Below the pieces are notes generated by a model that made no database searches, was not told where the DNA came from, and was given only the letters and a program-made list of their open reading frames with translations. Shown in pieces: positions 34,044-41,999 of a DNA stretch of 64,000 bases (positions within the stretch are counted from its first letter, which is position 1; each line of letters opens with the position of its first letter). The translations under genes were made by a program, and so were the position numbers. The stretch comes from Clostridia bacterium (GTDB lineage Bacteria; Bacillota; Clostridia; Christensenellales; Borkfalkiaceae). The stretch spans positions 1 to 64,000 of the forward strand of contig JAFYTO010000003.1 in the NCBI GenBank assembly GCA_017558825.1. The letters are read 5' to 3'.

Positions 34044-34514
34044 TTATACAAATAAATTTATAATGTTTTTTCCTTGTTTTAAAGCGTATTTTACAGTGTT
34101 TTTTGCCCCGCTTTTATATGAATTCATATTAACATAGCATATTATCAAATCACTATTATCAACCATTTTTTTATTTGTAAAAATTATACGGTTTTTATAG
34201 TGTTGCTCTTCAATGTTGTAAAACATTGTTGAACAGCCGTTTTGCTTATAAAAATCAATTTTACTATCGTTAAAATCGTTTTTATTTAATATAGATAAAT
34301 TTGTTAAAACAACGTTTATAATAGCGTTATTGTTAATGGTATTTTTATAGGCGATACAAGTAGATAAGGCAAGGCTATCAAACTCTCCGTGGCAACCTAT
34401 TAAAAAATTGTTATATTCATTTGCAGGTAGGCTATTTAGCGTTTTAAAAAGACTTTCTTTAATGGCATTTTTATTTAAAATATGTTTATGCCCAAAAAAT
34501 GCAATAGTTTTCAT
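34044..34514 (-). CDS. SLOG-domain protein, copy 1 (YpsA/DUF1273-like)
   Basis: This 156-aa single-domain Rossmannoid protein matches the SLOG pattern: strand 1 followed by FFGHKH at the N-terminus, then FLIGCHGEFDSLAL (about 42-55), a late strand DLIICYVNMNSYKSGA (about 122-137) and a final KNIINLF. SLOG domains bind nucleotides or nucleotide-derived ligands, and family members include lonely-guy-type phosphoribohydrolases and putative sensors in defence systems; this subgroup has no established function. The gene diverges from an XRE gene with palindromic operators between. A paralogue with the same layout lies at 61162-61605. Confidence 0.72.
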   Translation of the reverse strand: MKTIAFFGHKHILNKNAIKESLFKTLNSLPANEYNNFLIGCHGEFDSLALSTCIAYKNTINNNAIINVVLTNLSILNKNDFNDSKIDFYKQNGCSTMFYNIEEQHYKNRIIFTNKKMVDNSDLIICYVNMNSYKSGAKNTVKYALKQGKNIINLFV

Positions 34515-34552
34515 ATAATTTTCTCCTTATGTATATAGTATAGCATAAAATA

Positions 34553-34612
34553 GAAGATATATCTTCCATATTTACAAATAATTTTTGTTAAAATTATAGA
34601 AGATATAACTTT
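34553..34612. promoter_or_regulatory. Operator pair between SLOG and XRE genes, copy 1
   Basis: Site 1 is the perfect palindrome GAAGATATATCTTC (34553-34566). Site 2 is GAAGATATAACTTT (34599-34612), imperfect in the right arm, 46 bp away centre to centre. Both have the form GAAG-N6-CTT(C/T). Site 2 lies just upstream of the XRE ribosome site; a TTTACA (34571) and TATAGA (34595) pair between the sites may be the rightward promoter. The same architecture recurs at 61617-61738. Confidence 0.72.
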
Positions 34613-34628
34613 GGGGATAATAATTAGT

Positions 34629-34874
34629 ATGAAATTAGAAGATGCTATCACTAAAAGGATTTACGCCTTATGTGAACAAAATTCTATAAGTCCTAATAAA
34701 TTGGCAACGCTTTCGGGTTTGCCTGCGGGAACTATAAAAAGTATATTTTACGGCAAAAGCAAAAATCCTGGAACAAGAACTTTGCTTGATATATGCCAAG
34801 CGTTAAATATAACTTTATATGACTTTTTTAACGATGATTTATTTAAAGACACTGAATTAGAAGGAAATTATTAA
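34629..34874 (+). CDS. XRE-family regulator of SLOG module, copy 1
   Basis: This 81-aa XRE protein has the helix-turn-helix ISPNKLATLSGLPAGTIKSI (about 19-38) and ends in an acidic tail DDLFKDTELEGNY. ATG 34629 (MKLEDAITKRIY) has GGGGA upstream; an earlier TTG at 34611 lies inside operator site 2 and has no ribosome site. It is similar over its whole length to the 80-aa XRE protein at 61752, sharing the KRI start, helix pattern and the (Y/E)F-N(D/N)-(D/E)-(L/I)F end. It probably represses itself and the divergent SLOG gene. Confidence 0.85.
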   Translation: MKLEDAITKRIYALCEQNSISPNKLATLSGLPAGTIKSIFYGKSKNPGTRTLLDICQALNITLYDFFNDDLFKDTELEGNY

Positions 34875-34879
34875 ACCGT

Positions 34880-34907
34880 AAAGCACCCTAATAGCGGGTG
34901 CTTTTTT
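34880..34907 (+). terminator. Terminator after XRE copy 1
   Basis: AAAGCACCC pairs with GGGTGCTTT, followed by T residues. Confidence 0.9.
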
Positions 34908-34964
34908 GTTGCGCTTATTTTATTATATTCATATAATAAATTGTGCTACAATTAGTTAAATAAC

Positions 34965-35061
34965 TTGACTTTATAAATAAAAAAGAATAAAATGTGAATT
35001 GTGCCAAAAATAACACTTTAAAAAAGTGCTATATTATGACATAACAAGCACTACTTTTTAT
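34965..35061 (+). promoter_or_regulatory. Promoter and structured leader of the OFA transporter
   Basis: The promoter is TTGACT (34965-34970), a 17-bp spacer and TAAAAT (34988-34993). The leader holds two mutually exclusive hairpins: CACTT-AAGTG (35014-35028) and AGTGCT-AGCACT (35025-35052), the second followed by CTTTTTA. This could be an attenuator, but no ligand-binding RNA family was recognised. Confidence 0.5.
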
Positions 35062-35089
35062 TGTAGCGTTAACAAAAGAAGGTATATTT

Positions 35090-36325
35090 ATGGCAAAATT
35101 TAGTAACAAATGGACTCGTGCGGCTATTCCCGCACTCTTACTTCATTGCAGTATTGGTACAGTTTACTGCTGGAGCACTTTTAAAGAACAAATTGCAAAC
35201 TATATTGGTCAATCAACTGCAAACGTTGAATGGGCTTTCTCACTTGCAATTTTCTTTTTAGGTATGTCTGCTGCGTTTATGGGCAACGTTGTTGAAAAGA
35301 ATATTCATAGGTCGTCACTTATTGCGGCATTCTGCTTTGCTTTTGGCTTGGCTGGCACGGCGCTCTTTATCTATTTAAAAAGTTTAATTGGCATTTTAGT
35401 TTGCTATGGTTGCATAATGGGTATTGGTTTAGGTCTTGGCTATTTATCTCCTGTAAAAACTTTAATGCTTTGGTTTAAAAATAACAAAGGCTTAGCAACG
35501 GGCTTAGCGGTTGCGGGCTTTGGTGCGGCAAAGGCTATTGCAACTCCTATAATGGAGGCAATGATGGCAAGTGGTATGGAACTTTACACTATGTTCCTTA
35601 TTTTAGCCGGCGTTTACTTTGTTATGATGCTTATTGGCCACTTACTCTTAAAGAAGCCTGACGGTTGGCACGAAGAGGTTAGCACGGAAAAAGACCCACA
35701 CCCAATTAAAACGTTCTTTTCTAAGTTTAAGGTATTTAAAGATAAAACGTTTATTGGCGTATGGCTTGTATTCTATATAAATATTACTTGCGGTTTAGCA
35801 ATTATTTCTAACGAAAAAGAACTTATTAAAATGATAGGTTTAGCACCTGCTTTAATCGGTACTATTTGCGCCGTATTTAACGCTGGTGGTAGGCTTGGCT
35901 ATTCCGCTCTTGCAGACGGGTTAAAAGATAGAAACACAATGTACAAAATTATTTTAATAAGCGAAATTGCAATTTCTTTAATTGCTGTTATTTTAGGCTT
36001 TACAAACGGCTTTGATAGTTCTATTGTTTCCGTAATTATCGTACTTGCGCTTTTATTCTTAGTAAACGCTGGTTACGGCGGTGGTTTTTCAAACTTGCCA
36101 ACACTTCTTTCAGACCATTTTGGCATGAAAGCAATTTCTACTATTCACGGTGTGGCGCTCTCAGCTTGGGCGTTTGCAGGCTTAACTGGTAACCAAATGG
36201 CAGCTTTAATTAAGGACTTAACAGGAAACGTAACGTGGGTATTTGTTGCAACACTTGCTCTTTACGTTGTTGCAATGGTTGTTGACCTTTTACTTATTAA
36301 AAAGCCAAAAGAAATTAAAGAATAA
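35090..36325 (+). CDS. OFA family MFS transporter (oxalate/formate antiporter-like)
   Basis: A 411-aa major facilitator with 12 predicted helices. The N-terminal HCSIGTVYCWSTFKEQI (about 19-35) and MGIGLGLGYLSPVKTLMLWF (about 127) are signatures of the OFA group, which carries small organic acids such as oxalate, formate, pyruvate or lactate. The substrate cannot be fixed here. A structured leader precedes it, and its stop overlaps the start of rsmE by one base, although rsmE function is unrelated. Confidence 0.88.
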   Translation: MAKFSNKWTRAAIPALLLHCSIGTVYCWSTFKEQIANYIGQSTANVEWAFSLAIFFLGMSAAFMGNVVEKNIHRSSLIAAFCFAFGLAGTALFIYLKSLIGILVCYGCIMGIGLGLGYLSPVKTLMLWFKNNKGLATGLAVAGFGAAKAIATPIMEAMMASGMELYTMFLILAGVYFVMMLIGHLLLKKPDGWHEEVSTEKDPHPIKTFFSKFKVFKDKTFIGVWLVFYINITCGLAIISNEKELIKMIGLAPALIGTICAVFNAGGRLGYSALADGLKDRNTMYKIILISEIAISLIAVILGFTNGFDSSIVSVIIVLALLFLVNAGYGGGFSNLPTLLSDHFGMKAISTIHGVALSAWAFAGLTGNQMAALIKDLTGNVTWVFVATLALYVVAMVVDLLLIKKPKEIKE

Positions 36326-37062
36326 TGTATAATTTTTTTGTAAAAAGCGAAAAACTTAATAATTCATTTGAAATTTGTGGTGGAGATTTTAATCATATAA
36401 AAAACGTTTTGCGTATGAAAGTTAAAGAGCAAATTTTAGTTACTTCTAATGAAAAAACTCATCTTTGCGAAATTTGCGAATTTAGCGAGAATAGCGTAAT
36501 AGTTAAAATTTTAGAAGAGAACTACAAAGAAAGCGAACTCCCTATTAAAATTTACTTGTTTCAAGGCTTGCCTAAAAGCGATAAAATGGAACTTGTTATT
36601 CAAAAGGCGGTAGAGCTTGGCGTTTATAAAATTGTTCCCGTAGAAATGAAAAGATGCGTTGTTAAGTTAGACGGCAAAAAGAAAAACCAAAAAACTGAAA
36701 GGTACAATGCTATAGCCGAAGCTGGCGCTAAGCAAAGCAAGCGCAATATTATTCCTACCGTTGAAAACGTTTTAACGTTTAACGAGGCGTTAGAACTTGC
36801 TAAAACGCTCGACCTTTTTATTGCCCCTTACGAAAGTGAAGAGGGTATTGAAGGCACAAAAATCGCTTTAAGCAAAATTAAAAGCGGTATGAGCATTGGC
36901 ATAATAATAGGCCCGGAAGGCGGGTTTGACGATAAGGAAATTGAAAAAGTTAAACAAATTGGCGGTGAAGTAATTTCACTTGGCAAACGAATTTTAAGAA
37001 CGGAAACAGCTTCAATAACCGCCCTTTCAATGCTTATGCTACATGCCGAAATGTATTTATAG
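36325..37062 (+). CDS. rsmE: 16S rRNA (uracil1498-N3)-methyltransferase RsmE
   Basis: A 245-aa SPOUT-class methyltransferase that methylates U1498 of 16S rRNA. An N-terminal PUA-like part (about 1-70, with FNHIKNVLRMK) is followed by the SPOUT domain with QKAVELGVYKIVPVEMKR (about 93) and the knot segment IGPEGGFDDKEIE (about 195) and LGKRILRTETASITALSML. The length is typical. The TAATG overlap with the transporter gene suggests co-transcription. Confidence 0.95.
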   Translation: MYNFFVKSEKLNNSFEICGGDFNHIKNVLRMKVKEQILVTSNEKTHLCEICEFSENSVIVKILEENYKESELPIKIYLFQGLPKSDKMELVIQKAVELGVYKIVPVEMKRCVVKLDGKKKNQKTERYNAIAEAGAKQSKRNIIPTVENVLTFNEALELAKTLDLFIAPYESEEGIEGTKIALSKIKSGMSIGIIIGPEGGFDDKEIEKVKQIGGEVISLGKRILRTETASITALSMLMLHAEMYL

Positions 37063-37092
37063 TTTAGGCTTCAACCTTATATATTAAAAAAT

Positions 37093-37128
37093 AAAAAGCA
37101 CTAACTTGGTTAGTGCTTTTGTTGTTTT
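37093..37128. terminator. Bidirectional terminator after rsmE
   Basis: AAAAGCACTAAC pairs with GTTAGTGCTTTT around TTG; it also serves the convergent gene at 37130. Confidence 0.9.
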
Positions 37129-37129
37129 A

Positions 37130-37654
37130 TTAAACTATAGAATATTTATTTGTAACGGGGTCTAAAAACAAAGGTAAACGTGGTGTAAAGTAAGTAAAAA
37201 CAATAAATAAAACCGCTGTTAAAAAAAGTAAAATTATAGATATTACGTTAAATTTTTTATATTTACCACTTTTTAAAATTAGGGCCTCATAATAGTAGGC
37301 TAAAAAGGCGGAAACAAAAAAGAATAATATGTTAAGCCAGTCTGGCGGGGCTCCAAAACAACCTTTAAACGTATAAAACAAAATAGGTATAAGTTCAACG
37401 CCAAGTAAAGTGCCAAACAGTTTTGCGTTCCAGTAGTTGCCATACTCTTTTTTAAGAAAAAACCACTCAAAAATAGCGTAAAACAGCATAGGAAAAAATA
37501 GAATTTTCATATGCTCCCAGGTGCTTTCGTTTACCGCTGAAATTGGCGTAACTAAAGTAGAGCCTGTAAACTCGAATAAAAAATGTAAAAGCGTGCCAAA
37601 AACTACCGCAAAAGTAAACCCACCAAATTGCCATAAAAATAACGAACGTTTCAT
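37130..37654 (-). CDS. DUF6512-like integral membrane protein
   Basis: This 174-aa protein has about five predicted transmembrane helices. The segment GTLLHFLFEFTGS...SAVNESTWEHMKILFFPM near the N-terminus (about 20-58) is the recognisable core of a clostridial membrane family annotated DUF6512, function unknown. The C-terminus ends on the outside or inside with a short DPVTNKYSIV tail. It lies downstream of nothing obvious and is transcribed toward rsmE; the AraC gene upstream reads in the same direction, 38 bp away, so both could share a transcript. Confidence 0.68.
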   Translation of the reverse strand: MKRSLFLWQFGGFTFAVVFGTLLHFLFEFTGSTLVTPISAVNESTWEHMKILFFPMLFYAIFEWFFLKKEYGNYWNAKLFGTLLGVELIPILFYTFKGCFGAPPDWLNILFFFVSAFLAYYYEALILKSGKYKKFNVISIILLFLTAVLFIVFTYFTPRLPLFLDPVTNKYSIV

Positions 37655-37692
37655 ACTAAAATTATATGAAACGCCTTTTTTAATTATTCTTT

Positions 37693-38529
37693 TTATTTAA
37701 CCGTATTAAAATATTTCTTTTTATATTGTAATGGCGTTAAGCCGTAGTGTTTTTTAAATTGTGAATAAAAGTAGTTTTCTGTGTTAAAGCAAACGGCTTC
37801 TGCAATTTCCGCCATAGATTTATTACTATTTAGTAATAACTGAGAGGCAATGTACAACCTTCTTTCATTAAGTAGCGTTGAAAAACTTTTGCCGTAGTTT
37901 TGGTGTATTATGCGTGAGGTTTGGCGAGTACTTAACGATAGATGCTTTGCAAAATCTTTAAGCGTTACGTCTTTATTATAATTGTAAAAAATAAAGTTTT
38001 CAATTTTAGTTGTGTACGAGGTAGAGTTTAGGTCTAAATTATCGTTATGCGCATTATTTACAAGAATAATTTCCCAAAAAAGTAGTTTAAATAAAAGTTC
38101 TGCCTTTTCTAAAACAAAGTTTTTTTCGTTTACAAACATATCTTTTAAAACGGAAATATATTTTAAAATATTCTCGTTTTTTTCTAGTGAAAAAATACTG
38201 GTAGAATTAAAAAGTTTGCTAAAACCACTGTTACTTTTACCCTTTTTAATTAGAAACGAAAAATTAAAAATTTCACCACTTCGCTTAGAGTAGTGCGTTA
38301 AAAATGGCGGTATTACAACAATGCCGTTACTAGATGAAATCTCACCTTTTTCCGTAACCACTGTAACGCTTCCGTCAATTACTATAAACAACTCTATAAA
38401 TCTATGATAGTGCATAGAATGAAAAGAGTAATTTTTATCTATTGTTTTATTAAAACTAGAGTTTGAAACGTCAACCTCAAAAAAGTCGCCATCAATTTTA
38501 AGCCTAAAATTATGTTGCAAATTTTCCAT
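37693..38529 (-). CDS. AraC family transcriptional regulator
   Basis: A 278-aa regulator with an N-terminal cupin-like sensing region (MHYHRFIELFIVIDGS about 37-52, GIVVIPPFLTHYS about 68) and a C-terminal double helix-turn-helix: VTLKDFAKHLSLSTRQTSRI and SMAEIAEAVCFNTENYFYSQ followed by FKKHYGLTPLQYKK. ATG 38529 (MENLQHNFRLK) has AAAGGTG upstream; the longer upstream frame is Leu/Cys-rich and unlike the family. It diverges from the malate dehydrogenase-fumarase-Hdr-Flx operon across a 351-bp region and is a good candidate to control it. The inducer is unknown. Confidence 0.9.
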   Translation of the reverse strand: MENLQHNFRLKIDGDFFEVDVSNSSFNKTIDKNYSFHSMHYHRFIELFIVIDGSVTVVTEKGEISSSNGIVVIPPFLTHYSKRSGEIFNFSFLIKKGKSNSGFSKLFNSTSIFSLEKNENILKYISVLKDMFVNEKNFVLEKAELLFKLLFWEIILVNNAHNDNLDLNSTSYTTKIENFIFYNYNKDVTLKDFAKHLSLSTRQTSRIIHQNYGKSFSTLLNERRLYIASQLLLNSNKSMAEIAEAVCFNTENYFYSQFKKHYGLTPLQYKKKYFNTVK

Positions 38530-38880
38530 ATTACACCTTTTGATTAATAATATATTAAAATACGCCAAAAGGCAAATGTTTTTTAGCAAAAAAAGCTTAA
38601 AAACTATAAAAATAAGACAATTTACGCCTTTTATAGAAATGCGTTTTTAAAATTTCTAGATTTTGCCAAAAGAATGAAAAGTCCCTTTTATTTATAAATA
38701 AATTTATAAAATTTATAAAAACGGCGTCAATTTACTATCTTTTATAAAAAAAATGTGATATACTAACAGCGTAATAGTTAAGAGTATGGCTAAATTTTTC
38801 ATATTTTTGACTATTAACTTTTTTGTCAAACATTGTTAAAAATTTAACAAACATATATTTTTAGCATAAAAGGAGTATTT
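38530..38880. promoter_or_regulatory. AraC/mdh intergenic control region
   Basis: This divergent intergenic region carries two GCCAAAAG motifs (about 38563 and 38665) that could be AraC half-sites. A TATACT -10 lies at 38759-38764 with a poor -35, and a TTGACT at 38807-38812. The Rex operator is at 38833-38850. A weak -35 near the first -10 fits an activator-dependent promoter. No small gene was seen. Confidence 0.5.
38833..38850. promoter_or_regulatory. Rex operator
   Basis: TTGTTAAAAATTTAACAA is an exact match to the Rex consensus TTGTTAA-N4-TTAACAA. Rex represses fermentation genes when NADH/NAD+ is low and releases DNA when NADH rises. Its place 30 bp ahead of the malate dehydrogenase start fits repression of the C4/fumarate operon. 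The rex gene itself is not in the window. Confidence 0.85.
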
Positions 38881-39828
38881 ATGAAAAGAAAAATTACTAT
38901 CATTGGTGCTGGCACGGTAGGTGCTACAGTAGGATATTTACTTGTTGCAAAGAACATTGCATCTGAAATAGTTTTTATTGATATTAATAAAGACAAGGCC
39001 AATGGCGAGGCTATTGACATTTCTCAAGCAACGCCTTTCTTATCTCCATCAGTTGTTAGAGCGGGTGATTATGAAGATGCTGTTAAGTCTGATATTGTTA
39101 TAATTACGTCTGGCTTACCAAGAAAGCCTGGTCAATCTCGTACGGACTTAGCGCAAGCAAACGTAAATATTTTAAAGAGCATTGCTCCAAAAATTACTGC
39201 ATACGCTCCAAACGCTATTTACATTATAGTTGCTAACCCTGTTGACGTTTTAACTTATGCGTTTATTAAAATGACAAATATTCCTGCAAAGCAAGTTATT
39301 GGTTCTGGTACAAGTTTAGATACTGCAAGGTTAAGAACTAAACTTTCAAGCGAATTAAGGGTTAATCCTTTACAAATTGACTGTAACGTTTTCGGCGAAC
39401 ATGGCGACACGTCTTTTGTTCCTTGGTCGCTTGCAAAAGTTGAAGGCGTTTCTATTGAAGACTATGCTAAAATCATTACAACGGGTAGAGAAAAGGTAGA
39501 GTTTAACAAGGAAGAAACGGAAACTTACGTTAAAAAGTCTGGCGGTCTTATTATTCAACAAAAGGGCGTTACAAACTATGGTGTTGCTGCTGCTGTTTCT
39601 CACATTTGCGAGTGCTTATACGGTGGCGTTGCAAGTATTTTGTGCGTATCAGTTCTTTTAAACGGCGAGTATGGTATTAATGACGTTTGCTTAAGTATCC
39701 CTGCAGTTTTAAATAGAAAGGGTATTAAAACAACGTTAACTCCAAATTTAACTGAAGAAGAACAAGAAAAACTTGAAATTAGCGCTAACGCAATGAAAGC
39801 GGTAATTAGTTCATTAGATTTTAATTAA
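38881..39828 (+). CDS. mdh: Malate dehydrogenase (lactate/malate dehydrogenase family)
   Basis: An NAD-dependent 2-hydroxyacid dehydrogenase of 315 aa. The Rossmann loop IIGAGTVGATVG (about 7-18) ends in the acid FIDIN, giving NAD preference; the catalytic His is in FGEHGDTS (His174) and the substrate Arg in DTARLR (Arg150). The specificity loop reads GLPRKPGQSR: Arg81 and Arg87 match malate dehydrogenase, whereas lactate dehydrogenase has Gln at the first of these. The gene directly precedes fumarase, so reduction of oxaloacetate to malate is the most likely role. AAAGGAG precedes the start; spacing to fumC is 11 bp. Confidence 0.85.
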   Translation: MKRKITIIGAGTVGATVGYLLVAKNIASEIVFIDINKDKANGEAIDISQATPFLSPSVVRAGDYEDAVKSDIVIITSGLPRKPGQSRTDLAQANVNILKSIAPKITAYAPNAIYIIVANPVDVLTYAFIKMTNIPAKQVIGSGTSLDTARLRTKLSSELRVNPLQIDCNVFGEHGDTSFVPWSLAKVEGVSIEDYAKIITTGREKVEFNKEETETYVKKSGGLIIQQKGVTNYGVAAAVSHICECLYGGVASILCVSVLLNGEYGINDVCLSIPAVLNRKGIKTTLTPNLTEEEQEKLEISANAMKAVISSLDFN

Positions 39829-39839
39829 GGAAAAGAATT

Positions 39840-41204
39840 ATGGAATATCGTATTGAGAAAGATACTATGGGCGAAATGAGAGTTCCAAAAGACAAATATT
39901 GGGGCGCTCAAACTCAAAGAAGTTATCAAAATTTTGAAATAGGAACGGAAGTTATGCCGCGTGAGATTACTCACGCTTTTGGCATTTTAAAGATGGCTGC
40001 TGCACGTGCTAACTTTAAACTTGGAAAGTTGAGTCAAGAAAAGCTTGGCTACATTGAAACGGCTTGTAAAGAGGTTATTGAAGGCAAGTTAAACGACCAC
40101 TTCCCACTCGTTGTTTGGCAAACGGGCTCTGGCACGCAATCAAATATGAACGCAAACGAGGTTATTGCTGGTCGCGGTAACGAACTTGCTGGAACTAAGC
40201 TTTTGCACCCTAACGATGATATTAACAAGAGCCAAAGCAGTAATGATACTTTCCCAACGGCAATGCACATTTCTGCAGTGTTAGCTGTTGAGGACAACTT
40301 GCTTCCTCAAATAGACGTGTTAATTAAAACGTTTAAACGCCTTGAAAAAGAAAATAAAGGCATTGTAAAAAGCGGTAGAACACACCTTCAAGATGCTGTT
40401 CCAATTAGTTTTTCGCAAGAAATTAGCGGTTGGCGCAATATGCTTGAAAAGGCTAAGGCAATGATTATTTCTTCGCTTAGCGGAATTAAAGAGCTTGCGC
40501 TTGGCGGAACTGCCGTAGGTACGGGCTTAAACGCTCCAAAGGGCTTTGATAAATTGGTTGCAGAAGAGGTTAGCTTAATTACTGGCAAAAAATTTACTAC
40601 TGCAAAAAATAAATTCCACGCCCTTACTTCAAAAGATGAACTCGTGTTTACTCACGGCGCGTTAAAGGCACTTGCTGGCAATCTTATGAAAATTGCAAAT
40701 GACGTAAGATGGCTTTCATCTGGCCCACGTTGCGGTTTAGGCGAAATATTTATTCCAGAAAACGAGCCAGGCTCATCAATAATGCCGGGCAAGGTAAACC
40801 CAACTCAATGCGAGTCTTTAACAATGGTTGCCGTTCAAGTTATGGCTAACGACACGGCAGTTGGTTTTGCTTCATCACAAGGCAACTTTGAGTTAAACGT
40901 ATTTATGCCTGTAATAATTTACAACTTCTTACAATCGGTTAAATTACTTGCAGACGGCATTAAATCGTTTAATAAAAACTGTGCGTGCGGTATTAAAGCG
41001 AACAAAGAAAAAATGAATTATAACTTGTATAATTCGCTTATGCTCGTTACAGCGTTAAACCCTTATATCGGTTATGAAAACGCTGCAAAAACCGCTAAAA
41101 AAGCACATAAGGAAAACATTAGCTTAAAAGAAGCTTGCGTATCGCTTGGCTTCTTAACAGAAGAGGAATTCGATAAAGTATTCCACCCAGAACAAATGGT
41201 ATAG
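39840..41204 (+). CDS. fumC: Fumarate hydratase class II
   Basis: A 454-aa homotetrameric fumarase of the aspartase/fumarase superfamily; the reaction here would run malate to fumarate. GSGTQSNMNANEVIAGRG (about 98), KSQSSNDTFPTAMH (about 136) and the signature loop GSSIMPGKVNPTQCE (about 314-328) are all intact, including the catalytic Ser of the SS loop. The class II enzyme is oxygen-stable and Fe-free. It is the second gene of the operon, between mdh and hdrB. Confidence 0.95.
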   Translation: MEYRIEKDTMGEMRVPKDKYWGAQTQRSYQNFEIGTEVMPREITHAFGILKMAAARANFKLGKLSQEKLGYIETACKEVIEGKLNDHFPLVVWQTGSGTQSNMNANEVIAGRGNELAGTKLLHPNDDINKSQSSNDTFPTAMHISAVLAVEDNLLPQIDVLIKTFKRLEKENKGIVKSGRTHLQDAVPISFSQEISGWRNMLEKAKAMIISSLSGIKELALGGTAVGTGLNAPKGFDKLVAEEVSLITGKKFTTAKNKFHALTSKDELVFTHGALKALAGNLMKIANDVRWLSSGPRCGLGEIFIPENEPGSSIMPGKVNPTQCESLTMVAVQVMANDTAVGFASSQGNFELNVFMPVIIYNFLQSVKLLADGIKSFNKNCACGIKANKEKMNYNLYNSLMLVTALNPYIGYENAAKTAKKAHKENISLKEACVSLGFLTEEEFDKVFHPEQMV

Positions 41205-41215
41205 AGGAAAATATT

Positions 41216-41998
41216 ATGAAATTTAATTACTATCCAGGTTGTACGTTAAAAACAAAAGCAAAAGAACTTGACGCTTTTGGAAGAAAGAGTTTAGAAGCGT
41301 TAGGCGTTGACTTTGAAGAGATTAAAGAGTGGCAATGTTGCGGTGCGGTTTATCCCGTAGCTAAAGACGAGGTTGCAACTAAGCTTTCAGCCGTAAGAAC
41401 TCTTGCAATGGCAAAAGAAAACGGCGGTAAAGTTTTAACGCTTTGCTCGGCTTGCCACAACGTTTTAAAGCGTGTAAATAACGATATGAAAACGGACGAA
41501 AATATGCGTTTAAAGGCAAACAATTATTTGGCGCTTGAAGAACCATATTTAGGCGAAAGTGAAGTTATTCATTACTTAGAACTTTTACGCGACTACGTTG
41601 GTTTTGATAAAATTAAGGCGGCGGTAGTTAATCCGCTTAAAGGCGTAAAGATTGGCGCGTATTACGGTTGCTTGCTTCTTCGCCCTAATTCAACAATGGC
41701 GTTTGACAATCCTGAAAACCCAACGATTATAGAAGATTTTATTAAGGCTATAGGCGCAACCCCTGTGGTTTACGCTTTTAGAAACGAGTGCTGTGGCGCA
41801 TACGTTTCAACAACTAATAACGAACTTGCTAAAAAGAAGAGTAGCGCTGTTATAGCTTCTGCAAAAGATGAAGGCGCGGAAATGCTTGTAACGGCTTGTC
41901 CACTTTGTATGTACAACTTACGTCAAAACGGTGGCGGAGAAATTGAGGTTAAGTATTTTACTGAACTTTTAGCAACTGCATTAGGAGTAAACAACTAA
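41216..41998 (+). CDS. hdrB: Heterodisulfide reductase subunit B-like protein (HdrB)
   Basis: A 260-aa protein with two CCG domains. Motifs are YYPGCTLKT, EWQCCGAVYP (about 39) and LCSACHNV (about 81) in the first, and GCLLLRP, NECCGAYVS (about 195) and TACPLCMYN (about 227) in the second. In methanogen HdrB these Cys hold two noncubane [4Fe-4S] clusters that reduce disulfides. In this bacterium, without coenzyme M, the acceptor side is probably linked to the fumarate-reductase-like pair encoded downstream, as in thiol:fumarate reductase, where an HdrB-like domain is fused to the Fe-S subunit. The next gene starts 2 bp later. Confidence 0.9.
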   Translation: MKFNYYPGCTLKTKAKELDAFGRKSLEALGVDFEEIKEWQCCGAVYPVAKDEVATKLSAVRTLAMAKENGGKVLTLCSACHNVLKRVNNDMKTDENMRLKANNYLALEEPYLGESEVIHYLELLRDYVGFDKIKAAVVNPLKGVKIGAYYGCLLLRPNSTMAFDNPENPTIIEDFIKAIGATPVVYAFRNECCGAYVSTTNNELAKKKSSAVIASAKDEGAEMLVTACPLCMYNLRQNGGGEIEVKYFTELLATALGVNN

Positions 41999-41999
41999 T

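Noticed and set aside
38881..39828. L-lactate dehydrogenase
   Set aside because: Arg81 in the specificity loop and the fumarase neighbour favour malate dehydrogenase.
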